A DNA stretch of 64,000 nt. Source: Geovibrio thiophilus. Lineage in GTDB: Bacteria > Chrysiogenota > Deferribacteres > Deferribacterales > Geovibrionaceae. The translations under genes were made by a program, and so were the position numbers. Of the stretch, positions 7,953-17,242 are shown one piece after another. Below the pieces are notes generated by a model, which searched no databases, was not told the origin of the DNA, and was given only the letters and a program-made list of their open reading frames with translations. The DNA lies in the NCBI RefSeq assembly GCF_004087915.1, contig NZ_CP035108.1:1922001-1986000 (forward strand), given 5' to 3'. Numbering within the stretch: position 1 is the first letter of the stretch; each line of letters begins with the position of its first letter.

Positions 7953-9073
7953 TATTTTGCTATCTCAAATTTTCCGTCTCTGATTTCGACCATAATAAAC
8001 GCATCGGACGAAAGACCGTTATGATCCTTCTCTGTCATATTAAATTCTCCGGCAGTGCCTTTGAATCCCTTTATGCCTGCAAGGGCGGCAGTGAACTTAT
8101 CTGTATTTGCTCCGGATTTTTCATAGGCGAGCTTAAACAGGTAAAAAGCATCGTAAGCATGTCCGCCGAAAGCGGAAACAGGCATATTAAACTTGCCTTC
8201 GTAATCCTGTTTATACTTCATGAGAACAGGCTTGAAGGGATCATTATCCGCAAGCCTGTCAGCGACTATGAGCCTTCCTGCCGGAAGCTTAAGCCCGTCC
8301 GCCGATGTTCCCGCGAGCTCTATGAACTTCATGGAGGCAACGCCGTGGCTCATGAAAAGGTTCGTAATGCCAAGATCCTTGGCGTTTTTAGCCACAATTG
8401 CTGGCGCAGGACCCACACCCCAGCAGATTACAGCGTCCGGAGAGGCGGACTTGAGCTTGCTGAGTTGGCTTGTCATGTCTTTATCCTTGTCGCCGAATTT
8501 TTCATCAGCAACAATTTCTATTCCCTGAACCTTCGCGCCTTCGATCAGAGCGTCTCTTCCGGTTACTCCGAACCCGTTCTGAGCGGTGATAAGAGCGGCT
8601 TTTTTCATGCCCTTGGATTTCATGTATTTAAAAATTGTCTCAGCGGCGTGAATGTCGCTCTGAGGTGTTTTGAAAACATATTTATTAACCGGAGTGACAA
8701 TGGCTGCACTTGCCGCACAGCTTATGAGCGGAGTTTTAAACTTGTCGGCAAGATCCTTGACCGCAAGGCTTGAACCTGTGGTGGTCGGTCCTATTACCGC
8801 AAAGACTTTGTCTTTTGTCACAAGTCTTTTGAAATAGTTGATAGTTCTCTGCTCATCACCCTGAGTGTCGTAGGTTACCAGAACAACCTTGTCTCCGTTG
8901 ATGCCGCCCGCCGCGTTGATTTCAGCCACCAGCATTTCAGCCGTGAGCTTCTCAGGATGCCCGAGATAGGACGCAGGACCAGTTTCAGCAAACAGAGCGC
9001 CAAGCCTGACCTCTCCGGCAAATGCGGAAACACTCACCAGAAGAAACATTAAAACCGACAGAATACGAACCAT
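7952..9073 (-). CDS. livK: periplasmic substrate-binding protein of Liv-type ABC transporter
   Basis: A 373-residue type I periplasmic binding protein. It begins with a cleavable signal peptide (MVRILSVLMFLLVSVSAFA, predicted cut after SAFA) and continues GEVRLGALFAETGPASYLG, the canonical LivJ/K-type entry strand. VIGPTTTGSSLAVKDLA holds the ligand-contact loop. The start is preceded by GGGGGTGG. It is the first gene of livKHMGF-paaK-HD-membrane protein. The ligand could be branched-chain or aromatic amino acids, or an aryl carboxylate given the flanking CoA ligases; the sequence does not decide. Confidence 0.93.
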   Translation of the reverse strand: MVRILSVLMFLLVSVSAFAGEVRLGALFAETGPASYLGHPEKLTAEMLVAEINAAGGINGDKVVLVTYDTQGDEQRTINYFKRLVTKDKVFAVIGPTTTGSSLAVKDLADKFKTPLISCAASAAIVTPVNKYVFKTPQSDIHAAETIFKYMKSKGMKKAALITAQNGFGVTGRDALIEGAKVQGIEIVADEKFGDKDKDMTSQLSKLKSASPDAVICWGVGPAPAIVAKNAKDLGITNLFMSHGVASMKFIELAGTSADGLKLPAGRLIVADRLADNDPFKPVLMKYKQDYEGKFNMPVSAFGGHAYDAFYLFKLAYEKSGANTDKFTAALAGIKGFKGTAGEFNMTEKDHNGLSSDAFIMVEIRDGKFEIAK

Positions 9074-9188
9074 TTTTCCACCCCCAATTTATTGTTACTG
9101 ATTCCTTCAATCCAGCAGGATTCAGGATTACACTCTTAAGCGCTTTTATGAGCAGAAGCGAAGGATACCAACGCATTGCCGGATATAA

Positions 9189-9215
9189 GAGATTCTTCAC
9201 TGCGTTCAGAATGAC
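9189..9215 (+). repeat. partial copy of the 72-bp palindrome family
   Basis: GAGATTCTTCACTGCGTTCA and the following GAATGAC match the left arm of the palindrome at 1879-1905 with a few substitutions. The right arm is not evident, so this is a half-element. It lies in the 5' region of livK, next to the modular hairpin array. Confidence 0.55.
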
Positions 9216-9229
9216 CGCAAAAAGAATTC

Positions 9230-9689
9230 ATATCTCGTAAATCTGCTCGCCCGCTGTCCTGACAACATCAAACCGCACATCCTGTCGGTTTGATGTACAC
9301 GCTCGCGGCAGGATAAACCTGCCTTCGCTCGCACGGCGCGTTCCCATCTAGTCTTAACTATCCAAAATTTACCTTCCATGGAAATTTTAGATACACGCTC
9401 GCGGCAGGATAAACCTGCCTTCGCTCGCACGGCGCGTTCCCATCTAGTCTTAACTATCCAAAATTTACCTTCCATGGAAATTTTAGATACACGCTCGCGG
9501 CAGGATAAACCTGCCTTCGCTCGCACGGCGCGTTCCCATCTAGTCTTAACTATCCAAAATTTACCTTCCATGGAAATTTTAGATACACGCTCGCGGCAGG
9601 ATAAACCTGCCTTCGCTCGCACGGCGCGTTCCCATCCATGGGAACGTAGGGAACGTAGTGTCAGCTATATCTCGTAAATCTGCTCGCCC
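9230..9689 (+). repeat. modular hairpin repeat array 1 (96-bp tandem units) with 23-bp flanking direct repeats
   Basis: The array lies between livK and the ACT gene. A 23-bp sequence at 9230-9252 is an exact copy of 9667-9689, the 3' end of the ACT gene. Hairpin A: CATCAAACCG (9266-9275), loop CACATCCTGT, CGGTTTGATG (9286-9295). Module B: ACACGCTCGC (9297-9306), stem GGCAGG/CCTGCC, then TTCGCTCGCACGGCGC (9324-9339). B then repeats with a 96-bp period (GCTCGCGG at 9301, 9397, 9493, 9589), the units joined by an AAAATTT/AAATTTT hairpin. The last unit ends in hairpin C: CGTTCCCAT-CC-ATGGGAACG near 9629-9648. Because 96 is a multiple of 3, a frame stays open through it; that frame is not counted as a gene. 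Confidence 0.9.
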
Positions 9690-10096
9690 TTCATTAGCTT
9701 GTAGCCGCTTGCGGTGAGGACATCCACAGCCTTTGACGTGTCATCGAAGCGGAAAATCATCACAGCGCTGTCTGTGCTCCTTTCCACAAGGGCGTACATA
9801 TATTCAACATTGATGGAAGCTTTGCTCAGCGTGCCGAGAACACCGGCCAGCCCGCCGGGGTTATCCGGAACTTCAACCGCCAGAACCTCGGTTCTGCCAA
9901 CCGTAAACTCATTCTCCCTGAGGAGGCGGTAAGCTTTGTCCGGTTCGTTCACAATAAGACGAAGTATTCCGAAATCGGATGTGTCCGCAAGGGATAATGC
10001 TCTGATGTTTATGTTATTATTACCGAGGAGCCCTGTAACCTCGTGAAGTCTGCCCGATTCATTTTCGATAAATACCGAAATCTGGGTGATTTTCAT
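9665..10096 (-). CDS. tandem ACT-domain protein
   Basis: A 143-residue protein made of two ACT domains: residues 1-68 (MKITQISVFIENESGRLHEV..) and 70-140 (EVLAVEVPDNPGGLAGVLGTL..). Each shows the ligand-loop pattern N/P-x-G-R/G-L. Stand-alone double-ACT proteins of this type are commonly encoded next to phenylacetate-CoA ligases and are thought to sense amino acids; no enzyme domain is present. It follows paaK2 by 9 bp on the same strand and so is co-transcribed. Its last 23 bp are duplicated at 9230-9252 on the far side of the hairpin array, leaving the intact copy here. Confidence 0.88.
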   Translation of the reverse strand: MKITQISVFIENESGRLHEVTGLLGNNNINIRALSLADTSDFGILRLIVNEPDKAYRLLRENEFTVGRTEVLAVEVPDNPGGLAGVLGTLSKASINVEYMYALVERSTDSAVMIFRFDDTSKAVDVLTASGYKLMKGEQIYEI

Positions 10097-10105
10097 TCCC
10101 GCACC

Positions 10106-11407
10106 TCATATCTTCCTTTTATCGATAACACGCTGGGCTTTGCCCTCGCTTCTGGCTATCGATTTGGGTTCGACAAGACGCACCTTGCAGGTAACGCCTA
10201 TCATATCCTTGATGTCTTTTTCTATCTCTCTGGTGAGTCTCTGAAGTTCCTTGATTTCGTCACTGAAGAAGGAGCCTTCCACCTCGACCTTCACCTCAAG
10301 AGTATCAAGATTATCAACCCTGTCAACCTCAAGAAGGTAGTGAGGCAGGACACCTTTTTTCTCCACGAGAACAGCCTCGATCTGTGAGGGGAAAACATTT
10401 ACTCCGCGGATTATAAGCATATCATCGCTTCTGCCCATGACCTTGCTCATGCGTACGTTTGTACGCCCGCATTTGCAGGGCTGACGGTTTATGATTGCTA
10501 TATCCCTTGTTCTGTAGCGGATAAGGGGAATCGCTTCCTTGGTTATTGTGGTGAAAACAAGCTCTCCGGGTTCTCCGAAGGGAACGTTCTCCCCTGTTTC
10601 GGGGTCTATTGTTTCCACAATGAAGTGGTCTTCGCTTATGTGCATTCCGTTTTTGGCTTCAATACATTCAAAGGCAACACCGGGTCCGATGATTTCGCTG
10701 AGTCCGTAAATATCCACAGCGTCTATACCCCATTTGGACTCTATCTCCGTCCTCATTTCATTTGTCCACGGCTCAGCGCCGAAAACGCCGACTTTAATGG
10801 GCATACTTTTAACATCGTACCCCTCTTCCTCCGCCACTTCAAAAAGACTCAGGGCGTAGCTGGGCGTACAGGAAATGGCTGTGGAGCCGAAGTCTTTCAT
10901 TATCATAAGCTGCCGCTTGGAGTTGCCGCCCGAGATCGGAATAACGGAAGCGCCTATCTTCTCCGCACCGTAGTGAGCGCCTAAGCCGCCCGTAAAAAGT
11001 CCGTAACCGTAGGCATTCTGGAGTATATCCCCTTTGCCTATTCCTGCGCCGCTGAGAGTTCTTGCCATCAGCTCCGACCAAGTGTCTATGTCCCGTCTGG
11101 TGTAGCCCACAACCGTCGGTTTACCTGTGGTTCCGCTGGAAGCGTGGATTCTCACCACCTGCTCCTGCGGAACGGCGAACATGCCGAAGGGGTAGTTATC
11201 ACGCAGATCCTGCTTATATGTGAAGGGAAATTTGCCTAGATCACTGAGTGTTTTAAGGTCATCGGGCTTTACGCCGCATTCGTCAAACTTTGCTTTATAA
11301 AAAGGGACTCTGGCGTACACAGTCTCCAGCAATGACTTGAGCCTGCGGAACTGTAATGCCTCCAGTGCCTCTCTGGGCAGTGTTTCGTACTCTTCGTTCC
11401 AGATCAT
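10106..11407 (-). CDS. paaK: phenylacetate-CoA ligase family protein (paralogue 2)
   Basis: A 433-residue adenylate-forming CoA ligase of the PaaK family, collinear with the 3388-4692 protein. Motifs: [15 protein letters not shown] (near 90), [14 protein letters not shown] (near 235) and [18 protein letters not shown] in the lid domain. It differs enough from paralogue 1, for example in the region after the P-loop, to suggest a different acid substrate. It is coupled to the ACT protein and separated from the liv operon by the hairpin array. Substrate (phenylacetate, indoleacetate or similar) is not determined. Confidence 0.92.
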   Translation of the reverse strand: MIWNEEYETLPREALEALQFRRLKSLLETVYARVPFYKAKFDECGVKPDDLKTLSDLGKFPFTYKQDLRDNYPFGMFAVPQEQVVRIHASSGTTGKPTVVGYTRRDIDTWSELMARTLSGAGIGKGDILQNAYGYGLFTGGLGAHYGAEKIGASVIPISGGNSKRQLMIMKDFGSTAISCTPSYALSLFEVAEEEGYDVKSMPIKVGVFGAEPWTNEMRTEIESKWGIDAVDIYGLSEIIGPGVAFECIEAKNGMHISEDHFIVETIDPETGENVPFGEPGELVFTTITKEAIPLIRYRTRDIAIINRQPCKCGRTNVRMSKVMGRSDDMLIIRGVNVFPSQIEAVLVEKKGVLPHYLLEVDRVDNLDTLEVKVEVEGSFFSDEIKELQRLTREIEKDIKDMIGVTCKVRLVEPKSIARSEGKAQRVIDKRKI

Positions 11408-11652
11408 CTGCGCAACTCCGGTAAAAATGAAAACTAAAATCCGTGCCTGATTTTGTATCAGGTTTACATAGTTTAGTCAAACCAAATTTAACAAAGTTTA
11501 GCCTTTCGTAACAGGAAGAAAGCGGATAATCAGAGGATAAAGATGAAAAACAAAGCGGGTTTACAGGCTTTCAGCAAACGAAAGGCGGACAGGCGGACAA
11601 AGCTCTATGCTCAGCATGTCCGCACGATAATATTTACTTATAATAAAACTGT

Positions 11653-13251
11653 TCAGCGCCCGCAAAAGTACAGGTGCGCCTTACGCGCCTTATATTCCTC
11701 AAAGCAGGAATAGCCGTAGTTTGCCTCTATCTCGCTGATGTGTTCGGGACCGGTTATGATGAAAAGTCTGCTTCTGCTGCTGAAAAACTCTCCGGCGTCA
11801 CTCTCGTTATCTACATAATACCTCTTATATTCTTCGTCTTTTTCAAACTGAAGCTCGCGCTCTTTTCCGAATACGGCAGGCACTATCTCCTCACGGTAAA
11901 AGCTCACGGAGGGCAGAAAAGTTTTGTAGAAGACAGCCTCAAGCCTTTCCCCGTATTTTTCTGTCAGGGACGCTTCTGCAAGCAGCCTGAACCCTTTAAC
12001 ATTCTCCTCAACCGCAGGCACAAGAGCATAAACCGGAACACTGATTACCAGAACTGTCCACGCGGAAGCTATCACGAAGCCTCTCCCGAACCTGTAACCG
12101 CCGAGAATAGTTATATAAACCGCCGCCGCAACAAGAGTGGAGAGCATAAGCGGCAGCCTGTAAGAATGCAGGTAATCCAGAACATAACCCGAAGCAGCCG
12201 GAGCCAATATAAGAACCGTCATGTAAAGATGCCCGAAAAACAAAGGCAGATGAGACCTGAATCTCATAACGGCGGAAGCGGCAAGTATCCCGAGAAGAGG
12301 AGTAAACGGAGCAAGATATGAAATAAGCTTGCTTTCTGAAACCTGAAACACCAAGAAAGGGAGAAAAAAGAAAATCCAGAGCGAGTATCGCCCGGTGAAC
12401 CTTTCTCTCAGCATGCCGTAAAGCGAATATATAAACATAGGGCAGAGACCGAACAGAACGGCAGGATAAAAATACCAAGGCTCCGCACGGTTAAAGACCT
12501 CTGTCGTCATCCTGTCCACAAGCTGATACCCCAGAAAATAAGCGGCGATTCCGTCATAGTGAACGGCGATATACAGATACCACGGCAGTCCGGTTAACAG
12601 AAAAACTGTCAGGGAAGAGAAAAAGAAGACAGGGTTGAAAAGATTGCGGTAGTTCTTGTTATAAAGCGCCGCGGCGCATACAGGAATAACCGTGAAAAGG
12701 AGCACCACCGGTCCTTTCAGCATGAAACCCATACCCAGCAGAAGACCGAACAGAACACCCTCGAATATTCCGTTTGAGCCGTTCGCCGCTGAGAACACAA
12801 TATATAAAGCAATTATCACCACAGCGGTTATATAAATATCAATCGCGACTATCCTTGAGACTGACATAAAAAGCAGGCTTGAACCTGCGGCAAGAACGGC
12901 ACAGTCCGAAGTGCTGTCATCCCTAGTGAGGAGATAGGCTGTTTTTCTGGTGAAGATAAGGGCAGCCGCTGCTGCCGCTATGCCGAAAAACCTTGCGCCG
13001 AGTGCGTTTACACCGAAAATTTTCATTCCGGCGGCTATCAGCCAGTAAACAAGGGGCGGCTTATGAAAATGTGTTATTCCGTTAAACTCCGGAATCATAA
13101 AATTCCCGCTCACCAGCATTTCCCGTGCGATCTCAGCGTACCGTCCTTCGGTGGATTCAAACAGGGTCATGTGATATGAGGATACAAGTGCAAGAATTAC
13201 AAAAACTGCCACAAAAAAAAGATACCTGCGTTCTCTGCGTTCGTTAAGCAA
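11653..13251 (-). CDS. ArnT/PMT-family glycosyltransferase (GT83), inner membrane
   Basis: A 532-residue polytopic membrane protein. The N-terminal periplasmic loop ESTEGRYAEIAREM followed by HFHKPPLVYWL is the signature of ArnT-type undecaprenyl-phosphate-sugar:lipid A transferases. About eleven to twelve hydrophobic segments precede a soluble C-terminal part. It probably transfers a lipid-linked sugar to lipid A or another envelope acceptor; the sugar is unknown. It overlaps by 8 bp the upstream double LAB_N gene. The 245 bp between it and paaK2 hold no recognisable gene; an inverted repeat GCGGACA/TGTCCGC near 11597-11625 could be its terminator. Confidence 0.88.
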   Translation of the reverse strand: MLNERRERRYLFFVAVFVILALVSSYHMTLFESTEGRYAEIAREMLVSGNFMIPEFNGITHFHKPPLVYWLIAAGMKIFGVNALGARFFGIAAAAAALIFTRKTAYLLTRDDSTSDCAVLAAGSSLLFMSVSRIVAIDIYITAVVIIALYIVFSAANGSNGIFEGVLFGLLLGMGFMLKGPVVLLFTVIPVCAAALYNKNYRNLFNPVFFFSSLTVFLLTGLPWYLYIAVHYDGIAAYFLGYQLVDRMTTEVFNRAEPWYFYPAVLFGLCPMFIYSLYGMLRERFTGRYSLWIFFFLPFLVFQVSESKLISYLAPFTPLLGILAASAVMRFRSHLPLFFGHLYMTVLILAPAASGYVLDYLHSYRLPLMLSTLVAAAVYITILGGYRFGRGFVIASAWTVLVISVPVYALVPAVEENVKGFRLLAEASLTEKYGERLEAVFYKTFLPSVSFYREEIVPAVFGKERELQFEKDEEYKRYYVDNESDAGEFFSSRSRLFIITGPEHISEIEANYGYSCFEEYKARKAHLYFCGR

Positions 13252-13894
13252 TGACGGACGACCTCTCTTTATAAATAAAGTATATATTTCTCAAATAAAT
13301 AAAAATACCTACAATCTGACCGACGGTAAAAACAATATCATCAACAAGAACCGAATAAGCAAGCAGAAGAACGCTTCCGACCAGACTGAAATACCAGAAT
13401 GCGGCTGGAACTACGCTTCTGCGGAGCTTTTCGGTACAGATCCACTGAACAAAAAACCTCAGAAAGAAAAAAAACTGTCCGCTCAGACCCAGAAGATAGA
13501 GCATAAGCAGGTGCGCGGTTTCACGCTCCTGCCTGAAAGAGGGGGCAAACCACGCTAAAGCGGATGCGGCAGTCAGATATATTATAACAAAAGAAGCCGA
13601 GAAATACGTAAAAACCGATTTCTTAACTCCTCTTTCCGCTGCTATAAAGTAAAGATTTCTCAAGTATATGATAAAACCGGCTGACTGACCGGCGATGAAT
13701 ACCGGATCCTTCACAATCACTGCGTAAGCCAGCAGAATAAAGCTGCCTGCAAGGCTGAGATACCAGAAGGAAACGGGGATCACGCTCTTCTTTTCTTTTT
13801 CCGAGTTGAGCCATTGAACAAGAAATCTGGAAAAGAATACAGCCTGACCGATTATGCCGACGGAAACAACGGTGCTTTCAAAGCTCATGGGCAT
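13244..13894 (-). CDS. membrane protein with two LAB_N (lipid A biosynthesis N-terminal) domains
   Basis: A 216-residue, six-to-seven-segment membrane protein that is an internal duplication. Residues 1-90 and 115-210 each contain Q-x-x-F-x-x-RF-hydrophobic-QW, then SVIP/SVVP..FWY.SL.GS..LLAYA, and end with Y-LRN-x-YFI. This is the LAB_N domain, otherwise found singly next to ArnC-like sugar transferases or fused to LpxB. It may present or flip lipid-linked sugars for the ArnT homologue downstream; that role is inference. The start is one of two nearby ATGs (13894 or 13888). Confidence 0.8.
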   Translation of the reverse strand: MPMSFESTVVSVGIIGQAVFFSRFLVQWLNSEKEKKSVIPVSFWYLSLAGSFILLAYAVIVKDPVFIAGQSAGFIIYLRNLYFIAAERGVKKSVFTYFSASFVIIYLTAASALAWFAPSFRQERETAHLLMLYLLGLSGQFFFFLRFFVQWICTEKLRRSVVPAAFWYFSLVGSVLLLAYSVLVDDIVFTVGQIVGIFIYLRNIYFIYKERSSVIA

Positions 13895-14050
13895 TAATAC
13901 CGTTCAGTGAAATCATCCTGCAACTCCTAACACAAATACACGGATCATTCAATATTTTATTAATTTATTTAAAAGGCTTTACAAACCTGTCAGCTATTAG
14001 CATACTTGTCATGAAGATTCTATGAACGGGCATTAAATTCCGGATGCGTC

Positions 14051-17000
14051 ATGCTTAATTTAAAAAGGAATATTATCACTAACATTCTGATATCCGCGGC
14101 AGTTCCGGCGCTCATCTTCATTGCGTTCGCTTTCGGCGAAAACGTGAAGTCAAAGGAAAAGCTGGCAGCCGGAGAATATTCGGCTGCGCTGAAAATTTCA
14201 GCAGCCCATCTTGAAAATTACCTCGGCAGCAGAATAAACAACATTGCTCTCCTCGCGGAGACCCCTGTGGTGAAAAGCATGAACTGGCAGGAGATCCGCC
14301 CTTTTCTCCTCAGCGAGCTGGAACGCCGCAAAAGCAGATTCGACAGCTTTATTTTATCTCCCGCCTATGACGGCAGAGGAATTTTTTATTCAACAAAACA
14401 CGGCAGCCCCTTTAAAGAGGGCTTCGTCAGCATAGATGATTCCTCACCGGATTCCGAACTCCTCAGCCTTAAAGACAAGCAGTTCTGGAAAAGCACTGTG
14501 ACAGAGAATACCAACCGCAGAACCGTTTATGTCTCACTTCCCGAAACATTTTATTTTTCCGATACACAGTATCTTGTTACAGCGGCAGCCATACTGGACA
14601 AAGAAGGAAAAACAGCGGGGATGATCAGCGGAAATACTGACTGGTCTTCGTTCCGCAGCGAACTGGAGGAGAGCATACTGCTTCCGATCATAAGCAAAGG
14701 CTCAGCACGTATTCTGATCTCCGACTCTTACGGAAGAACAGTTTATGACAGCGGAGAAAAAACGGATAAAGCTCTCTGCGGTGAAATAAACGGGGGCGCT
14801 CCCGATCTTACCCCCCTCCTCGGCAGAATACTTAAGGAAAAATCAGGAGTTGCCGCAACCGAGTATGACGGACAAAGCTATACCTTGTTTTTTGAAAAAA
14901 CAGACAGCGCAGGACTGATCATAACAGCCTATATTCCGGCAGAATCCATATTTCCCGTCAAAAGAACACTGATCACGGTAATACTACCTTCCGCCGCCGC
15001 AATAATACTCAGCAGCCTTCTGATAGCCTTTTTCCTTTACAGACGTCTTGAGAAAAAACTTACTGCTCTGGCGCAGACAATAAATCCCGAAACCCTCACT
15101 CTGGGAGACAAATTCTCTGAAATGGAAAATGAGCCGGAACTTGCGGAACTTGCGCAGTCAATCAGAAAAATCACGGAAAAAGGAAGGGACTCTCTTTACT
15201 CATCAGAAGTGATAGCCTCCGGTATTAACGGAATGGAATACTGGTTGGGAGCGGACAGCAGCTTTATTTTTTTATCCACGGGATGCTATGAACTCACAGG
15301 CTACACGGACGAAGAGCTGATCAAGACTCCCGCTCTGCTGGACAGGATGGTTTACGACACTGACACAGAGAAATGGTTTACGCAGAAATACGGCGCGGAA
15401 ACAGGCAGCGGCTCGATCCGCATAAGGCTCAGAAAAAAGAACGGCAAAGTTATCTGGGCGGAAAGCACCGTAAAGCAGGTGAAAAACAGACACGGACAGC
15501 CGGAAGGCATAAGAGGCTCTCTGATCAATATAGACCGCTTCGTTACTGCGGAAAACATGTTTAATGAAAACGAGCAGCTTTTCAGAAAGGTTTTCATAAA
15601 AAACACAGCTGTGATGATGCTTATCGATCCAGTCAGCGGAATAATACACGATATTAACAACGCCGCCGAAAAATTCTATCAGACGGAAAAAGACAAGCTT
15701 ATCAATAAAAGTATCATGGATTTCATACACGGAAGAGACAGGGACTTCTCATTTTCCCTTGAGCGTTTTATCCATCAGGGAACAGTAACTCAGGAGCTCC
15801 CAGACGGCAGCGTGAGAGAAACGGAAATCCACTCGACACTGCTTAAGTTCAAGGATCATGTTCAGCTTTTCCTCATTATATACGACATAACAAACAAGAT
15901 GGAGCTTCAGAAGAAAATATCCGAAAGCGAACAGCTTTTCCGTGCCTTATCTGAAAAAGTTCCCGTGGGCATAGTCGTATTCAGCGACAAAATACACTAC
16001 GCGAACCCCATGGCATGCGAAATATCCGGTTTCACTCAAAGAGAAATCGAATCGGTAAGCCTGTGGGAGCTGGTTTCGGCGGAACAGCAAAGCATAGTGA
16101 GAAACTCATGCTTCAGCGTGACAGGCTCAAAGGGAGTAACAAAAAAGCTTCAGGACATAAGGCTGAACCGCAGAGACGGTGTTCAGAAAAACATTTTCAT
16201 GACAATCAGCGGCATAAATTATGAAGGAAAACAGGCGGCTCTTGCCACCTTCACTGATATATCAGAAATAAAAGAAGTTCAGCATCAGCTTGAGCGGAAA
16301 ATAGCCGCCGAAGTCGAAAAGCACCGCCAGCAGGAGATAATGTTCATGTCTCAGTCAAGGCTTGCCGCAATGGGTGAAATGCTCGGCTCCATAGCCCATC
16401 AGTGGCGCCAGCCTCTCAATACAATAGGTCTTTATGTTCAGGATCTGGAAGACGCCTTTGAACACAAGCAAATCAGCCCCGACTACGTAAGGGAAACCGT
16501 TCAGAAAACCATGTTGCAGATTAGCATGCTCTCCAAAACAATAGATGATTTCAGTGGATTTTACAAACCCAAGGACAGCAGGACTATTTTCAGCGCCGTA
16601 ACCGCTGCCGCCGATGCGGCAAGACTGATCGCGGGCAGACTGATAAGCGATAAAATATCCCTCAGCCTCATAACCGAAGGTGCCGAAAGAAAAGTCTACA
16701 CGAACATAACCGCGGGGATTCTCCTTGAGGACAGCTCATTTCTTGTTCAGGGCTATCTTTCGGATTTCAAGCAGGTCATCCTCACCGTTCTTAAAAATGC
16801 CGTAGACGCGGTCAATGAAAAAAGAGGAACAGCGGTCCTAAGCGCCCCTGCCGAAATTACAATCGAAGCGGACCGGACAGAATCTGAAATCATAATACGC
16901 ATCAGAGACAACGGAACGGGCGTCCCGCCTGAATATATAGAAAAAACATTCAACCCCTATTTCACCACGAAAGAGCAGGGAAAAGGTCTTGGGCTCGGGC

Positions 17001-17107
17001 TGTACATGTCCAAAACAGTAATCGAGAATAATATGAACGGTCATATAACCCTTGAAAATACTGACGACGGAGCCGTTCTAACAATCGTTCTGCCCAGAGC
17101 TGCCTGA
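14051..17107 (+). CDS. large multi-PAS membrane sensor histidine kinase
   Basis: A 1018-residue protein. A transmembrane segment lies at about 10-28 and another at about 310-333, enclosing a ~280-residue periplasmic region of dCache type. Three PAS-like regions follow (about 385-500, 505-620 and 625-740), then a short coiled coil and a kinase core. The phospho-acceptor is H783 in SIAHQWRQPLN, the HQWRQP form of the H-box. The N box is LKNAVDAV, G1 is RDNGTGVP and G2 is GLGLGLYMSK. No response regulator is adjacent, so it is an orphan kinase; the next gene is the sigma-54-controlled ammonium transporter, but a link to nitrogen sensing is only suggestive. Ligand unknown. Confidence 0.92.
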   Translation: MLNLKRNIITNILISAAVPALIFIAFAFGENVKSKEKLAAGEYSAALKISAAHLENYLGSRINNIALLAETPVVKSMNWQEIRPFLLSELERRKSRFDSFILSPAYDGRGIFYSTKHGSPFKEGFVSIDDSSPDSELLSLKDKQFWKSTVTENTNRRTVYVSLPETFYFSDTQYLVTAAAILDKEGKTAGMISGNTDWSSFRSELEESILLPIISKGSARILISDSYGRTVYDSGEKTDKALCGEINGGAPDLTPLLGRILKEKSGVAATEYDGQSYTLFFEKTDSAGLIITAYIPAESIFPVKRTLITVILPSAAAIILSSLLIAFFLYRRLEKKLTALAQTINPETLTLGDKFSEMENEPELAELAQSIRKITEKGRDSLYSSEVIASGINGMEYWLGADSSFIFLSTGCYELTGYTDEELIKTPALLDRMVYDTDTEKWFTQKYGAETGSGSIRIRLRKKNGKVIWAESTVKQVKNRHGQPEGIRGSLINIDRFVTAENMFNENEQLFRKVFIKNTAVMMLIDPVSGIIHDINNAAEKFYQTEKDKLINKSIMDFIHGRDRDFSFSLERFIHQGTVTQELPDGSVRETEIHSTLLKFKDHVQLFLIIYDITNKMELQKKISESEQLFRALSEKVPVGIVVFSDKIHYANPMACEISGFTQREIESVSLWELVSAEQQSIVRNSCFSVTGSKGVTKKLQDIRLNRRDGVQKNIFMTISGINYEGKQAALATFTDISEIKEVQHQLERKIAAEVEKHRQQEIMFMSQSRLAAMGEMLGSIAHQWRQPLNTIGLYVQDLEDAFEHKQISPDYVRETVQKTMLQISMLSKTIDDFSGFYKPKDSRTIFSAVTAAADAARLIAGRLISDKISLSLITEGAERKVYTNITAGILLEDSSFLVQGYLSDFKQVILTVLKNAVDAVNEKRGTAVLSAPAEITIEADRTESEIIIRIRDNGTGVPPEYIEKTFNPYFTTKEQGKGLGLGLYMSKTVIENNMNGHITLENTDDGAVLTIVLPRAA

Positions 17108-17202
17108 AAACTTATTACTCTTACGTTCTTTTTTTAACCATAACTGCTGAATTTTTGACCACCTGCATCCTCCGGAGCCCGCGAAAAACCACTGATGTAT
17201 TT

Positions 17203-17219
17203 TGGCACGCCTCTTGCAT
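17203..17219 (+). promoter_or_regulatory. sigma-54 (RpoN) promoter of amt
   Basis: TGGCACG-cctc-TTGCAT matches the -24/-12 consensus (TGGCACG-N4-TTGCA/T), with GG at 17204-17205 and GC at 17216-17217. The predicted start lies about 12 bp downstream, 12-15 bp before the amt ATG at 17243. Nitrogen-limited control through RpoN and an NtrC-type activator is the usual arrangement for amt; activator sites were not identified. Confidence 0.9.
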
Positions 17220-17242
17220 GAATAGGGCGAACAGGAGGAGTT

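Noticed and set aside
9206-9622. Minus-strand open frame of 138 codons with three 32-residue repeats
   Set aside because: It is the translation of the 96-bp non-coding hairpin repeat; it stays open only because 96 is divisible by 3, and it has no ribosome-binding site or recognisable fold.
9297-9640. CRISPR array
   Set aside because: The repeats are directly abutting 96-bp units with identical content; there are no unique spacers and no cas genes nearby.
11674-12321. 215-codon plus-strand frame inside the ArnT-like gene
   Set aside because: Antisense shadow; the minus-strand protein has the family motifs and membrane topology.
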